A stretch of DNA of 64,000 bases from CAWGMT01 sp963823675. GTDB lineage: Bacteria; Planctomycetota; Planctomycetia; Isosphaerales; Isosphaeraceae. The stretch covers positions 310,001 through 374,000 of the forward strand of contig CAWGMT010000016.1 of the NCBI GenBank assembly GCA_963823675.1. The letters run 5' to 3'. The position numbers and the translations under genes were made by a program. The notes below the pieces were generated by a model. The model did not search any database. It saw nothing but the letters and a program-made list of their open reading frames with translations, and had not been told where the DNA came from. Below are positions 21,701-32,474 of the stretch, piece after piece (position 1 is the first letter of the stretch; the number at the start of each line of letters is the position of its first letter).

Positions 21701-24700
21701 ACCGTGCTTGCCACCGACAGCGTCGGCATCCCGTATTCCCAGAATTACACACTCGCCGTCACCACCGACGACCCGACCCGTTCCAGGATCTCCATCACCC
21801 CGACCAGCATTGTCGCGGGAGCCACGGCCCGCGTGACGCTCACCGCCATCACGACGTCGGGCGTCATGGCCACGACCGGGGGCTTGTCGGTCGCATTTGG
21901 CCTGGGTAACGGCAGCGCGGGCGGCACGTTCGGCGCCGTAACCGACAACGGTGACGGAACCTATACGGCCGTATTCACCGGTACCACGGCCGGAACCAAC
22001 ACCATCACCGCGACCATCAACGGCCAGCCGGTAACCACAACTGCGCCCAGCGTGACGGTCACGCCGGGCCAAGTCGACCTCACTCAATCGACGGTGTCGG
22101 CGTCGGCCCCGGCACTGCCGGTCGGGGGCACGACGACGGTAACGCTCTTGGCCCGCGATGCCTACGGAAACGAGGAAACGACCGGCGGCCTCACGGTCAG
22201 TTTCGGCCTTGATAGCCCGGTCGGGACATTCAGCCAGGTCATAGACAACGGCAACGGGACCTACTCGGCAACCTTCACGGCCACGAGCCCCGGAACCGCC
22301 GATTTCTCCGCCACGATCAACGGTCAACCCATCGCTGCGCTGCCGCCCACCGGCATCACCGTCGTTGCCCTCAGCCTCGCCAATTCGACCGTCACGGTGG
22401 CGCCGGCGACCATTCCTGGCGACGGCACCGCAACTGTCACCTTCACGGCCATCGATGCCGGCGGCAGCCAGGAGACGCAGGGTGGTTGGACCGTCGCTTT
22501 TGCCGTCGGCCCGGGGACCGGAAGCGGCACATTCGGCCCGGTCACCGACAACGGCAACGGCACGTATACGGCAACATTCTCCGCCCAGAGCGTCGGCAGC
22601 AACACGATTTCGGCGACTGTCGACGGCTTTGCCATCACGAGCGTCGCCGCGCCAATCACGATCACCGATTACGTGCAAGTGACCAGCGATCCGACCGATC
22701 AGGTCGCCAATGTGAGCGGCAGCGTGTCGTTTACCGCCAGTGCGGCGGGAATACCGACTCCGACCGTCCAGTGGCAGGTGAGCACCGACGGCGGCAACAC
22801 ATTCACCAATCTTGCCGGGGAGACGTTTACCACGCTCTCCTTCACCGCGAGCGAGTCTCAGAACGGCGATGAATACCGCGCCGTCTTCACGAATTCATCC
22901 GGCAGCGCCACGACCACCGCGGCTACCCTGACCGTCAACACCAAACCGGGCGGCCTGGTCATCAGCGATAGCGGCGCGTTTCCCCATTTCAACCTTGCGC
23001 TACCAACGAGCGTGGACACAGATCAGGTTGGGCAGATCCTGCCGCTCGGCACTGGGAACGTGCTCGTGGCGGATTATCAAGGGGCCGGGGCGGTCTACTT
23101 GTTCAATGGTGAGACCGGCGCACTCATCAGCACTCTGACGGGAGCCTACTCCGCCACCGCGCTCACCAACGGCAACTTCGTTGCCATCGGTCCCGGCTCG
23201 GCGACCTGGGGAAGCGGGATCACGGGCGTCAGCGGCACGGTATCCGCGGCCAACAGCCTCGTTGCTGGCAGCGGCACAGGCCCAACTACGCCCACTGTCA
23301 CTCCACTCGCCGATGGCAACTACGTCCTCGATTTCGTGGGCTGGAATGACGACAGGGGAGCAGTGGCTTGGGGGAACGGAACCACGGGAACGAGCGGCAC
23401 CGTCTCCGACGCTAACAGCTTGCTCGGTACCGCCGTCGGCGACTGGGTGGGCGGCAACAGTGAACAGCCCGTGGTCGCACTCCCTGACGGCAACTACGTC
23501 GTGGTCAGCCCGTTCTGGAACAATGACGAAGGTGCTGTTACCTGGGGAAGCGGAACAGCGGGGGTTAGCGGCACCATCTCCGACGCGAACAGCATGATCG
23601 GGTTCGACGATCAATACGCCCAGGTCTCCGTCACCGTATTGACCAACGGCAATTACGTCGCAGCCGATAGTCAGGCCGACGGCGCCGCCGGGGTGGTGAC
23701 CTGGGGTAGTGGAACGGCCGGGGCCATCGGCGTCATCTCGGCCGACAATAGCCTTTTCGGCATGACGGGCGGCCCCGACGGTGACGACACCTTGGGAAAT
23801 TCGATCGCACCCCTCGCGAACGGGAATTATGTCGTCTCAGGCGAGGGCACGGCAACGTGGGTCAATGGGACGACGGGACTGGTCGGCACTGTTTCCGCCG
23901 AGAACAGCCTGGTCGGAGGCGGGTCGGCCATCTCGACGGTCACCGCTCTGACCGATGGCGATTACGTCGTGGACAACTCGGACTGGAACGACTTCGGCGC
24001 GGTCACGTGGGGGAATGGCGCGACGGGAACGGTTGGCACCGTCTCTGCGGCAAACAGCTTGGTCGGGAGCAACTTGGGCGACTTCGTTGGCGGCGAAGGC
24101 GGCACAGACATCCCTGTCACGGCCCTTACTAACGGCAATTACGTGGTCTCCAGCCCCGAATGGAACAACCTTGAAGGCGCGGTCACGCTGGGAAACGGCA
24201 CAACGGGAACGGTTGGAACTGTGTCCGCGATGAACAGCTTGGTTGGAAGCACGCCGTTTGGCGGCCAGAACCCGACCGGCGACCAGGTCGGCAGCGGTGG
24301 TGTCACCGCCTTGACGAACGGTAATTATGTGGTCGCGAGCCCCGATTGGAGCGGCCAATTGGGAGCGGTCACGTGGGGAAACGGCACGACGGGAACGGTT
24401 GGCACCGTCTCCTTAGCAAACAGCTTGGTCGGTAGCAGTCCCGCCGACTACGTTGGCGGAAACACTGGAACAGGATTAGTCACGGCCTTAGATAATGGCG
24501 ATTACGTCGTCGCCAGCCCCCAGTGGAACAACTACCTGGGCGCAGTGACCTGGGGAAACGGCACGACCGGTGTCACCGGGATCGTTTCCGCCGCCAACAG
24601 CCTAGTGGGCTCTACCTCCTACGACCAGGTCGGCTCTGGCAAGATCACCGCCCTCCCAAGCGGCAACTACGTGGTGCTCAGCCCCTTCTGGCAAGACTCC

Positions 24701-26823
24701 GGGGGGGGCGAAGTGGCGCAGCCACATGGGGCGACGGAATGACCGGGATCACAGGCACCATCTCCACTGCCAACAGCATCATTGGAGTCGGCTACTACTA
24801 CAGCGTTCTCACCGTCCTGCCCAACGGAAACTATGTCGCGGGCTCGACGTGGGTGGACGGTGCCACCGGGCTCACGCTGGATGGCCAGAATACGCCGGAC
24901 GCACAGAATAGCCTCGGCGGCGGAGCGGTGCCGCTCCTTTCAGGTGGTTCGTTCGTTTGCGGGTCTGGGTATGACATCTCCGTCGCCATTACTGACCCCA
25001 ACGACCTCACCTACGCGCTCGGCCAGGGCCAGACGATTACCGTGACCCCCGCCTTTATCACGAACGCCCTCGATGCGGGAACCAACGTCACCTTGCAGGC
25101 CAACGACGATATCACCGTGACCAGCCCCATTGTCGAGGCGCCAACCGGCAGCGCCGGCAGCCTCACCTTGGAGGCCGGCCGCAGCGTCGTGCTCGACGCA
25201 AGCATCGACACCGCCGGCGGAAACTTGTTGCTCGTCGCCAACGATTCGGTAGCTGACGGCGTCATCAACAGCCAGCGCGATCCCGGCGACGCCGACATCA
25301 CAATGGCGCCAGGCGCGACGGTCACCACCGGCGCCGGCATGCTTTCCATCGATCTCGAAAACAGCACCGACAAGACTAACAACAGTAGCGGCGCCGTCAC
25401 TTTGCTGGGTGTCTCCACCGGCGCAACCACGCTTTCAAGCACGAGCGCGCTGGGCATCTCCATTAACGGCACCACCGCCGGCGACGGCATGATGGCCGGC
25501 ACTTACACTCAGGTTGAAGTCACCGGGCCAATCAATCTCGACGGGGCGCCCCTGACCGTGACAGCCAACAAGCCCGTCGCCGCCGGTGCGACCTACACGA
25601 TTGTGCAAGCGAGCGGCGGAGTCAGCGGCACATTCGCCGGCTTGCCCCAGGGCGCCGTGGTCATGGCGTCGAACGGGGATCAATTCACCATCTCTTACAC
25701 GGGCGATGGCGGCACAGCCGTTGTTCTGACGGCGAAGGGAGCGACTGGGCCGCCACCGGCGGTATCAAGTATCAGTCCCCCGGCCGGGTTGGCCGCTGGC
25801 AGCACGCAGGTGACGATCACCGGCAGCAACTTGGCCAACGCCATCGCCGTCGATTTCGGCGTGACGCCAGTTACCAGCTTCGTGAGTGACACGGCCACGC
25901 AGATCATTGTCATGAGTCCCGCCGGCACGGGCACGGTGGATGTCACTGTGGAAACCGCGTCCGGCACGTCCGGCGCGTCGTCCACCGACAAGTTCGGCTT
26001 CGTTGCTGCGCTGGCACAACTTGCCTTCTCAGCCGCCACGCTGACCGTGAACGAAAACGCCGGCGCCGCAGTGTTCACGGTCGTGCGAACCGGCGGATAC
26101 GAGGGGGCGGTTTCGGTCAGTGCGGCCACTGCGGGTGGCACGGCCGTCGCGGGTGTCAATTACACGCCGGTGAATGAGGTTTTGAACTTCGCCGCCGGTC
26201 AGAACAGCCAAAGTGTGACCATTCCGGTCAAGGATAACGCGGCCCAGACAAAGGACCTTACCGTCAACATCGTCTTGAGCAACCCTGGCGTCCTCGCCAG
26301 TCTAGGCAGCTCGTCCACCACCGTGTTGACGATACACCACGTTGCTCAGTCGGCCGCGCCGCTGGTTACGGTGAAGGGCGTGCGACTGGTGAAAAACAGC
26401 AAGGGCCAGGTGTCCGAGGTTGTGATTACCTTCAGTGGTGGGGTCAACGCGAGCGAATCGCAGAGCCTCAGCACTTACGCCCTCACCGCGGCCGGCAAGG
26501 GCGGCTCGTTCACCGCCAAGAACGCTAAACCAATCAATCTGCGGTCGGCCGTCTATGCGGGAGCAAGCGACGAAGTGATGCTGACACCGGCTTCCCCGTT
26601 TGGGCTCACCAAGGCGGTGCAGCTCATCGTCTACGGCACGGGGCCCAGGGCGCTCCACGATAGCGAAGGCAGACCGATCGAGGGCAACAACAACGGCGAT
26701 GCCGTGGCCATTCTCACTCGTAGCGGAGCAACGATCGACGCCGTCGCGCCGGCCGCCGGACTGGTCGATTTGCTCCTCTCAAATGGATCGCTGACCAACC
26801 TCGTGCGTCAGCGACGGACGTGA
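18779..26823 (+). CDS. Giant secreted multidomain surface protein (LEDRTLLA family), frame break at a G8 tract
   Basis: Composite of about 2,681 residues. ATG 18779 lies eight bases after AGGAG. The N-terminus is basic and contains FELLEDRTLLA, a motif shared by many planctomycete exported proteins. Around residues 390-620 there is a lipase-like alpha/beta-hydrolase region: nucleophile elbow GHSRG (Ser ~473), candidate Asp in FLDPHP and His in LGHSDVW (~614). Then come a putative-Ig (He_PIG-like) domain, three invasin/Big_1-like domains (~1000-1300), each with 'DNGNGTYTATF', an Ig-like domain, and about eleven GAVTWGNGTTG repeats (~1458-2055). An FhaB-like beta region, an IPT/TIG domain and a Calx-beta domain end it. 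The frame changes at 24701-24708. It probably acts in adhesion or the cell coat, with hydrolytic activity possible. Confidence 0.8.
23165..24950 (+). repeat. About eleven tandem coding repeats of ~55-60 residues
   Basis: Within the giant surface protein. Each unit has the form GNYVV-x-SPxWNN-x-GAVTWGNGTTG, then TVGTVSxANSLVGS and a variable Asp/Gly-rich loop. I recall a similar repeat named DUF5650, but the assignment is from memory. Variation is mostly in the loop length. The regular spacing suggests a beta-propeller or solenoid. They are coding repeats and not a CRISPR array. Confidence 0.75.
24701..24708 (+). repeat. G8 homopolymer at the frame break of the surface protein
   Basis: Eight consecutive G residues lie exactly where the repeat pattern passes from one frame to another. 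Nine G would give DSGGGRSGAATWGDG and a continuous repeat. Either a base was lost in sequencing or the tract varies in length in the population. Confidence 0.6.
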
Positions 26824-26853
26824 GTGCTGTTTCTCTTTCCAGGAGTCGCACCG

Positions 26854-28221
26854 ATGAAGTTTAGGCTCATTTCTGTTCGCCGCGGTAAGATCAGCCGGAC
26901 TCGGTATCGAGCCTGCGCCCGCCGGCGCAGCCGGCTGTGGGCATTGGAGGGCCTCGAGGAGCGGGCCCTCCTGTCCGGGCCGACAATCTACATGGTCAAC
27001 GTCGCGACCGACAGCGCGGCCGCGACGGGCGGCTTGGGCACGGGAATGACCGGGGATCTGCGCTATTGTATCAGCCAGGCCAACGGCAACCCTAGCTCGG
27101 CCGGCAGTGTGATCCGGTTTGCTTCGACGGTTTTCAGTGCATCGAAGCCGCGGACGATTACCCTCGCCGCCCCGTTGACACTGAGCGAAACAGGCGGACC
27201 GGAGGTGATTGACGGCCCCGGCGCGAGCGTCGTGACGATGAGCGGAGGTGAAGAGTTCGAGGTGTTTAGCGTGAATACTGGCGTGACGGCGACCCTCTCG
27301 GGCCTGGCGATCGCGAACGGCTGGGGCGGTGGCAATGCCTTCATCGCGGGCGGAGCGGGCGGCATCAACAATTCGGGCAAACTGACGGTCTCCGGCTGCT
27401 CCGTAACGCACGACGCCGGCACGAGTTTGGGCGGTGTCTTCAACACGGGCACAATGACAATTCTCAATTCAACGGTCGCCAATAGCTTCGCCAATGCTTT
27501 CGGTCTGCCGTTTGAGAGCGCATTTGGCGGAGGAATCGACAACGCGGGCGCGCTCTCGATCGCGAGCTCCACCATCGCCAACAACACGGCCTATAACGGC
27601 GGGGGCATCTACAACTCACGGTCGCTTTCGATCACCGACTCCACGATCAGCGGCAACGTCGCTGAGTTCGGCGGCGGCATCCACAACGAGCGCGGCACGC
27701 TCTTGATCAGCAACTCGACCATTGCGACGAATGGCTCGCAAGGAGAAGGCAGTGGAATCGACAACGACGGTACGCTCAAGAGCGTCAACTGCACGATCGC
27801 CTATAATACCGGCGGTGGGGGTGGGTTCTATGCCGACAGTGGTACGGCGACTCTGAATAACACGATCGTCGCGCTCAACAACACCCTTGGTCTGAATCAG
27901 CAGGGCGGGGTACCTCTCGACATCGTTGGAACGATCTCATCGTCGAGCGCATTCAACTTGATCGGAAACGGCGGCTCGGGCGGGTTGAAGAGTAAAAAGA
28001 ACGGCAATAAGGTCGGCGTCGCCAAACCCTCGCTGGGCAATCTCGCCGGAAACGGCGGCCCGACGGCAACGATCGCCCTCTTGAAAGGCAGCCCGGCCCT
28101 GGGGGCCGGCAGCGCCGCACTGGCCGTCAATCCCGCTAACAATCTTCCCTTGACCACCGATCAGCGGGGCTTCCCGCGAAAAATCCATGGGAACGTCGAC
28201 ATCGGCGCAGTCGAATCGTGA
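26854..28221 (+). CDS. Secreted right-handed beta-helix protein (Pmp/choice-of-anchor Q-like)
   Basis: 455 residues from ATG 26854, eight bases after AGGAG, the same context as the upstream gene. The N-terminus is highly basic, then carries LEGLEERALLSG, the planctomycete export motif. The body is a parallel beta-helix: repeated units such as SIASSTIANNTAYNGGGIYN and NSTVANSF, with GG-I-x-N motifs like those of chlamydial polymorphic membrane proteins. The C-terminus has the DQRGFPRKIHGNVDIGAVES ending that is common to choice-of-anchor Q proteins. It probably sits at the cell surface as an adhesin or carbohydrate-binding scaffold. It follows the giant surface protein by 30 bases and is probably co-transcribed. 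No catalytic residues are evident. Confidence 0.8.
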   Translation: MKFRLISVRRGKISRTRYRACARRRSRLWALEGLEERALLSGPTIYMVNVATDSAAATGGLGTGMTGDLRYCISQANGNPSSAGSVIRFASTVFSASKPRTITLAAPLTLSETGGPEVIDGPGASVVTMSGGEEFEVFSVNTGVTATLSGLAIANGWGGGNAFIAGGAGGINNSGKLTVSGCSVTHDAGTSLGGVFNTGTMTILNSTVANSFANAFGLPFESAFGGGIDNAGALSIASSTIANNTAYNGGGIYNSRSLSITDSTISGNVAEFGGGIHNERGTLLISNSTIATNGSQGEGSGIDNDGTLKSVNCTIAYNTGGGGGFYADSGTATLNNTIVALNNTLGLNQQGGVPLDIVGTISSSSAFNLIGNGGSGGLKSKKNGNKVGVAKPSLGNLAGNGGPTATIALLKGSPALGAGSAALAVNPANNLPLTTDQRGFPRKIHGNVDIGAVES

Positions 28222-28233
28222 TTCGGCCCCGCA

Positions 28234-28256
28234 GGCGGCGGCGCTCAGTCGCCGCC
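28234..28256. terminator. Hairpin between convergent genes
   Basis: GGCGGCG (28234-28240) and CGCCGCC (28250-28256) form a 7-bp GC stem with a nine-base loop. It lies between two convergent stops and could serve both strands. No U-tract follows. Confidence 0.5.
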
Positions 28257-28284
28257 AGGGATGATCATCGGGGGGAGAGAGATC

Positions 28285-29763
28285 TCACGCCACGATCGCG
28301 CGTGCCACGCGGCTGCTCACGTCGGTGAGCCGGAAATCGCGTCCGCTGTAGCGGTAGGTGAGGCGTTCGTGGTCCAAGCCCATCAAATGGAGGATCGTGG
28401 CGTGGAGGTCGTGCACGTGCATCCGGTCTGAAACAGCCTGCATGCCGAGCTCATCGGTCGCGCCGTGGACGAAGCCTCCTTTAACCCCCCCGCCGGCCAG
28501 CCACATCGAGAAACCCAGGCTGTGGTGGTCGCGGCCCTTGGCTCCTTCCGAATAAGGGGTCCGGCCGAACTCGCCCCCCCAGATCACCAGAGTCTCCTCG
28601 AGCAATCCTCGGGCCTTGAGTTCCGCAAGCAGTGCGGCGATGGGACGGTCGCTCTTTTGAGCGTGATCGCGGTGCCGGGTGATGTCTTGATGGTCGTCCC
28701 ACGGTTGGTCGCTACCGTAGTAAATTTGCACGACCCGGACGCCGCGCTCCACCAGCCGCCGCGCGAGCAAGCAGGCATTGGCGAACTCGCCGGTGCCATA
28801 GAGATCGCGGGTGAGCACCGATTCGCGTCCCAGGTCAAACGCCTCTTTGGCCTCGAACTGCATTCGGAATGCCAGCTCGAGCGAGCCGATTCGCGCCTCG
28901 AGCGCATCGTCGCGGCCGCGGGCTTCGAGGTGCTCGCGGTTGAGTGCTTGAAGCAGGTCGATCTGCGCGCGCTGCTCGGGCGGTGAGAGGTGGCGATTCG
29001 TCACGTCGCGGATGATCCGATCCGGGTCGATCGTTCGGTTGCGGATGTGAGTCCCCTGGTAAATGCCCGGCAGGAAGCTGTTGCTCCACAACTGCGGGCC
29101 GACGACCGGTTTACCCGGGCAGAGCACCACGAAGCCCGGCAGGTTCTGGTTCTCCGTACCCAGGCCAAACGTCAGCCACGATCCCAGGCTCGGCCGAATC
29201 GGCTGCATGTTCCCCGAGTTCATCATCAACAGCGACGGCTCGTGGTTCGGGTTGTCGGTGTAAAGGGAGCGGAGTACGCAGATATCGTCGATGCAACCGG
29301 CCAGGTGCGGGAAGAGATCGGTCACCGCGATTCCGCTCTGGCCTCGGGGCTGTGCCGCGAACGGCGAAGGCATGATCTTGCCATGCTTGCGGCGCCCGGT
29401 CACGAGCCCGGCCGGGGGGTCCTGGCACGCATATTTCTCCAAGGCCGGCTTCGGGTCGAACGTATCGACGTGGGACGGGCCTCCGTTCATGAACAGAAAG
29501 ATGACCTGCTTGGCCCGCGCCGGGAAGTGGGGTGTCCTGGGAGCAAGTTGATCGCCGGCCACCGATACTTCCGACTTACCCGGATTGGGCGCTTCGGCCG
29601 CGACCAGCAGGCCGGCGTCGGCCAGCACGCTGGCCAGCCCCAACGCCCCGAATCCTCCGCCGATCCGGCAGAATAGAGCGCGCCGGCTCATCGAGGATCG
29701 ACCGAGGCCGTCAGTGCCGCCTGGACCACCGATTCGCTCTGTTGGGTCACTGAAGTCCCGCAT
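28285..29763 (-). CDS. DUF1501 protein with Tat-type signal
   Basis: 492 residues, uninterrupted, from ATG 29763. The N-terminal SMSRRALFCRIGGGFGALGL is a Tat-like signal. Family motifs are all present: VIFLFMNGGPSHVDTFDPKP, NHEPSLLMMNSG, RPSLGSWLTFGLG, RDLYGTGEFANACLLARRLV, VIWGGEFGRTPYSEG, GRDHHSLGFSMWLAGGG and HDLHATILHLMGLDHERLTY. The His/Asp residues in these motifs match the alkaline-phosphatase-like metal site. It is transcribed after the cytochrome/DUF1549 gene across a 57-base gap and forms the usual two-gene unit. It is not closely identical to the other two DUF1501 proteins in the window, so the pairs are probably old paralogues with different substrates. Confidence 0.92.
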   Translation of the reverse strand: MRDFSDPTERIGGPGGTDGLGRSSMSRRALFCRIGGGFGALGLASVLADAGLLVAAEAPNPGKSEVSVAGDQLAPRTPHFPARAKQVIFLFMNGGPSHVDTFDPKPALEKYACQDPPAGLVTGRRKHGKIMPSPFAAQPRGQSGIAVTDLFPHLAGCIDDICVLRSLYTDNPNHEPSLLMMNSGNMQPIRPSLGSWLTFGLGTENQNLPGFVVLCPGKPVVGPQLWSNSFLPGIYQGTHIRNRTIDPDRIIRDVTNRHLSPPEQRAQIDLLQALNREHLEARGRDDALEARIGSLELAFRMQFEAKEAFDLGRESVLTRDLYGTGEFANACLLARRLVERGVRVVQIYYGSDQPWDDHQDITRHRDHAQKSDRPIAALLAELKARGLLEETLVIWGGEFGRTPYSEGAKGRDHHSLGFSMWLAGGGVKGGFVHGATDELGMQAVSDRMHVHDLHATILHLMGLDHERLTYRYSGRDFRLTDVSSRVARAIVA

Positions 29764-29820
29764 CGCCGCTATTCTCCCGAGTTTTCCACTACGCGATCAA
29801 TCGTTGCGATCAGTCATTGG

Positions 29821-32322
29821 TCAATCAACAAAAGCAAATTCGTTAGTCGCCAGGAGCGCCTGGGCATACCGTTCCCACCGGCTCAGCGCGGCCCGTGTGT
29901 GAGAGTCGTCCGCGGGCCCCGATTCCGCGCTCGAGAGGTATTCCAGGCCGAGCTTCAGCTCGCGCTCGCTGGGTGCACGTCCGAAGATCAGGCGGTAGGC
30001 TTGGCGGACATGACTGGCGTCGCCGGACGCTCGGCTGGTCGAAGAGCCTGTCTGCAAGCGGGCCGCCACGGCCTTGGCGCTCTGGATCATGAACTCGCTG
30101 TTGAGCACGAAGAGCTGCTGGAGCGGAACAGTCGTGAAGGCGCGCTCGCCGCTGGAGATGTTGGGATCGGGGAAGTCGAACAGCCGGAGCATCCAGGCGA
30201 GGTCGTGCCGGCTGATGGCGGCGTAAAACGTGCGGCGGTGATTGCTCGCCGCGTCGAGGTCGATCGAAGGTCCGCCGAGCGCCGCCTCGAGGCGGCCTGC
30301 AACGGCCAGCATCGCGTCGCGCCATGCCTCGACATCCAGCCGGCGGCGGTTCATGCGCCAGAGAAGCGTATTGGCAGGGTCTTTCGCGAATGCTTCCGAA
30401 TCGAACCGGCTGCTCTGTCGATAGACCGCCGAGAGCATGATCTCCCGGTGCAACGTCTTGAGCGACCATCTCGACGTCACGAATCGGTGGGCAAGCCAGT
30501 CGAGCAATTCGGGATGACTCGGTCGTTGGCCGAGTGTGCCGAAATTACTGGCCGTGGCGACCAAGCCACGGCCGAAGTGATGTTGCCAGATGCGATTGAC
30601 CAGCACCCGAGCCGTGAGCGGATTATCGGCGGATGCTATGGCTAAAGCCAGCTCGAGTCGGCCGCTGCCTTGGTGAAACGACGTTCGATCGCCTCCCAGG
30701 ACGGACAGAAACCGGCGCGGAACCTTTGACCCCGGCGTATCGGGATTCCCCCGGATCAGTACGGGCATCTCGGTCGGCCTGGCCGCGTCAGCCAGGGCGT
30801 GAATGACGGGATATTTGGCGGGGGCCTTTTTCTTCAGGGCCTCCAGCTCGGTTTTCAGCGCCGCCAGTTTCTTTCTTGGTTCGGCCGGGAGCAGCCGCTC
30901 GACTTTCTTGAGCTGATCGTTTGTCGCCTTCTGTTTGAGCTTCCCGGCTTCCGACCTCAGAAACGAGGCAATCTCCTTTTCCTTGGACTGGATTGCGGCT
31001 TGGGCTTTGTTATAGGCGTCAACCTGATCCTGGGGCACGGCGGGGATTTCGACATACTCCGTGCTGGCGAAAACGCCGGCCAGAGCGTAGTAATCGCTGG
31101 TCGGGATCGGATCGTACTTGTGATCGTGGCAGCGGGCGCAGGCAACCGTCAGCCCCAGGAAGCCCCGCGTCAGGGTGTCGATGCGGTCCGCATACTGGTC
31201 CAGCTTCTTGGCGTCCCCATAGTAGACCGGCCCACATGCAAAGAAGCCCAGGGCCGCCAGGCGATCGAGACGTTCGGGGCCCTCGATCAAGTCACCGGCG
31301 ATCTGTTCCAGAATGAAGCGGTCATAGGGCATGTCGCGGTTCAAGGCCCGGACCAGCCAGTCGCGATAGCGAAAGCCGCCGGGGTAAAGCCGGGGCTGGA
31401 ACGAATGGGCCTGATCCTCACCAAAGCGCGCCAGGTCGAGCCAGTAGCGCCCCCACCTCTCGGCGTAGTGCGGTGAGGCCAGGAGCCGGTCGACTACCTT
31501 CTCGAAAGCATCCTGGGCGTCATCGCGCAGAAAGGCATCGATTTCATCCGGTGCAGGAGGCAGCCCCGTCAGGTCGAAACACGCGCGCCGGATCAAGGTC
31601 GCCTTCTCCGCCGGCGGAGCCGGCGCCAGGCCGTTCTTCTCGAGTTCAGCAAGGACGAACCGGTCGATCGGCGACCGAGACCAGCCAGAGGAACGGACCA
31701 CGGACGGTGCGGGATTCCGGACCGGCTGCAATGACCATAAGGTCCGATTGAGTTCCTTGAGGGAATCGCCAGGACTGACAGCGTGTACGGCCGTCGGCGC
31801 ATTGTTGTGGTCCAGGCGTCCCGCGCGCGTTGCCGATGCCGGCAGGTGGGACGCCTGCACCGCAACCGGCAAAGTTATTCCCGCGCGTTCCCTCAGACGC
31901 GGTTCTGGCCAGATGGCGCCTCGCTTGACCCACTCGGTCAGCGCCATGACGTCCTCGTCCTTGAGCTTCCTTTTCGGGGGCATCTGCACGTCCCCCTTGT
32001 AACGGATCGCTTCGATCAGCGGGCTCTCTTCGGGCTTACCGGGCACCACCACCCGACCCGCCTCGCCCCCGCGAAGCATCGCATCACGCCCGTCGAGTCG
32101 TAAGCCGCCCCTTTGCTTGTCGGTCCCGTGACACTCCAGACAATGAGTCGCCAGGACCGGGCGCACTCGGGCCTCAAAGAATTCCTCCTGGGCCAAGTCG
32201 GGCTTGCCCTGGCCGGGGTGCGGCTCACCCCCCGCCACGGCTGCCGGACTCGTGGCACAGACAGCAAGCCACAGCCCGAGCACCCAGAAATGGCCGAAGG
32301 CCAAGCGCGGTTCGCCACCCAT
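29821..32322 (-). CDS. Planctomycete cytochrome (PSD1)/DUF1549/DUF1553 protein
   Basis: 833 residues from ATG 32322, about five bases after a near-perfect GGAGGTGA; a GTG at 32352 is in frame but lies upstream of that site. Signal peptide: FGHFWVLGLWLAVCATSPAA. The N-terminal cytochrome domain has CLECH and the distal Met in VQMPPKRKL. DUF1549 follows (GLPPAPDEIDAFL; YAERWGRYWLDLARF) with a CARCHDHKYDP site, then a charged, probably coiled-coil spacer (KEKEIASFLRSEAGKLKQK), and DUF1553 (RVLVNRIWQHHFGRGLV; SAVYRQSSR; VPLQQLFVLNSEFM). Compared with the 11.8-kb copy it lacks the beta-sandwich insertion. It is a secreted two-CxxCH protein paired with the DUF1501 gene downstream. The enzymatic function of the family is not established. 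Confidence 0.9.
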   Translation of the reverse strand: MGGEPRLAFGHFWVLGLWLAVCATSPAAVAGGEPHPGQGKPDLAQEEFFEARVRPVLATHCLECHGTDKQRGGLRLDGRDAMLRGGEAGRVVVPGKPEESPLIEAIRYKGDVQMPPKRKLKDEDVMALTEWVKRGAIWPEPRLRERAGITLPVAVQASHLPASATRAGRLDHNNAPTAVHAVSPGDSLKELNRTLWSLQPVRNPAPSVVRSSGWSRSPIDRFVLAELEKNGLAPAPPAEKATLIRRACFDLTGLPPAPDEIDAFLRDDAQDAFEKVVDRLLASPHYAERWGRYWLDLARFGEDQAHSFQPRLYPGGFRYRDWLVRALNRDMPYDRFILEQIAGDLIEGPERLDRLAALGFFACGPVYYGDAKKLDQYADRIDTLTRGFLGLTVACARCHDHKYDPIPTSDYYALAGVFASTEYVEIPAVPQDQVDAYNKAQAAIQSKEKEIASFLRSEAGKLKQKATNDQLKKVERLLPAEPRKKLAALKTELEALKKKAPAKYPVIHALADAARPTEMPVLIRGNPDTPGSKVPRRFLSVLGGDRTSFHQGSGRLELALAIASADNPLTARVLVNRIWQHHFGRGLVATASNFGTLGQRPSHPELLDWLAHRFVTSRWSLKTLHREIMLSAVYRQSSRFDSEAFAKDPANTLLWRMNRRRLDVEAWRDAMLAVAGRLEAALGGPSIDLDAASNHRRTFYAAISRHDLAWMLRLFDFPDPNISSGERAFTTVPLQQLFVLNSEFMIQSAKAVAARLQTGSSTSRASGDASHVRQAYRLIFGRAPSERELKLGLEYLSSAESGPADDSHTRAALSRWERYAQALLATNEFAFVD

Positions 32323-32474
32323 GACCTTCACCTCCGCGGGCAAAAGTTTCACCGATATTAAACATCGGCCACGCGGTGTGTAATGTCAAGGGCCAACGCT
32401 TGGGCGAATCAAATCGGGGTTGCGACGAAGCGAATGCACCGTCGGAAATGGCGACCTCGGTCTGAAATCGATTG

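Noticed and set aside
23165..24950. Regular repeats suggesting a CRISPR array
   Set aside because: Units are ~170 bases, coding and in frame, with no conserved short repeat/spacer pattern and no cas genes.
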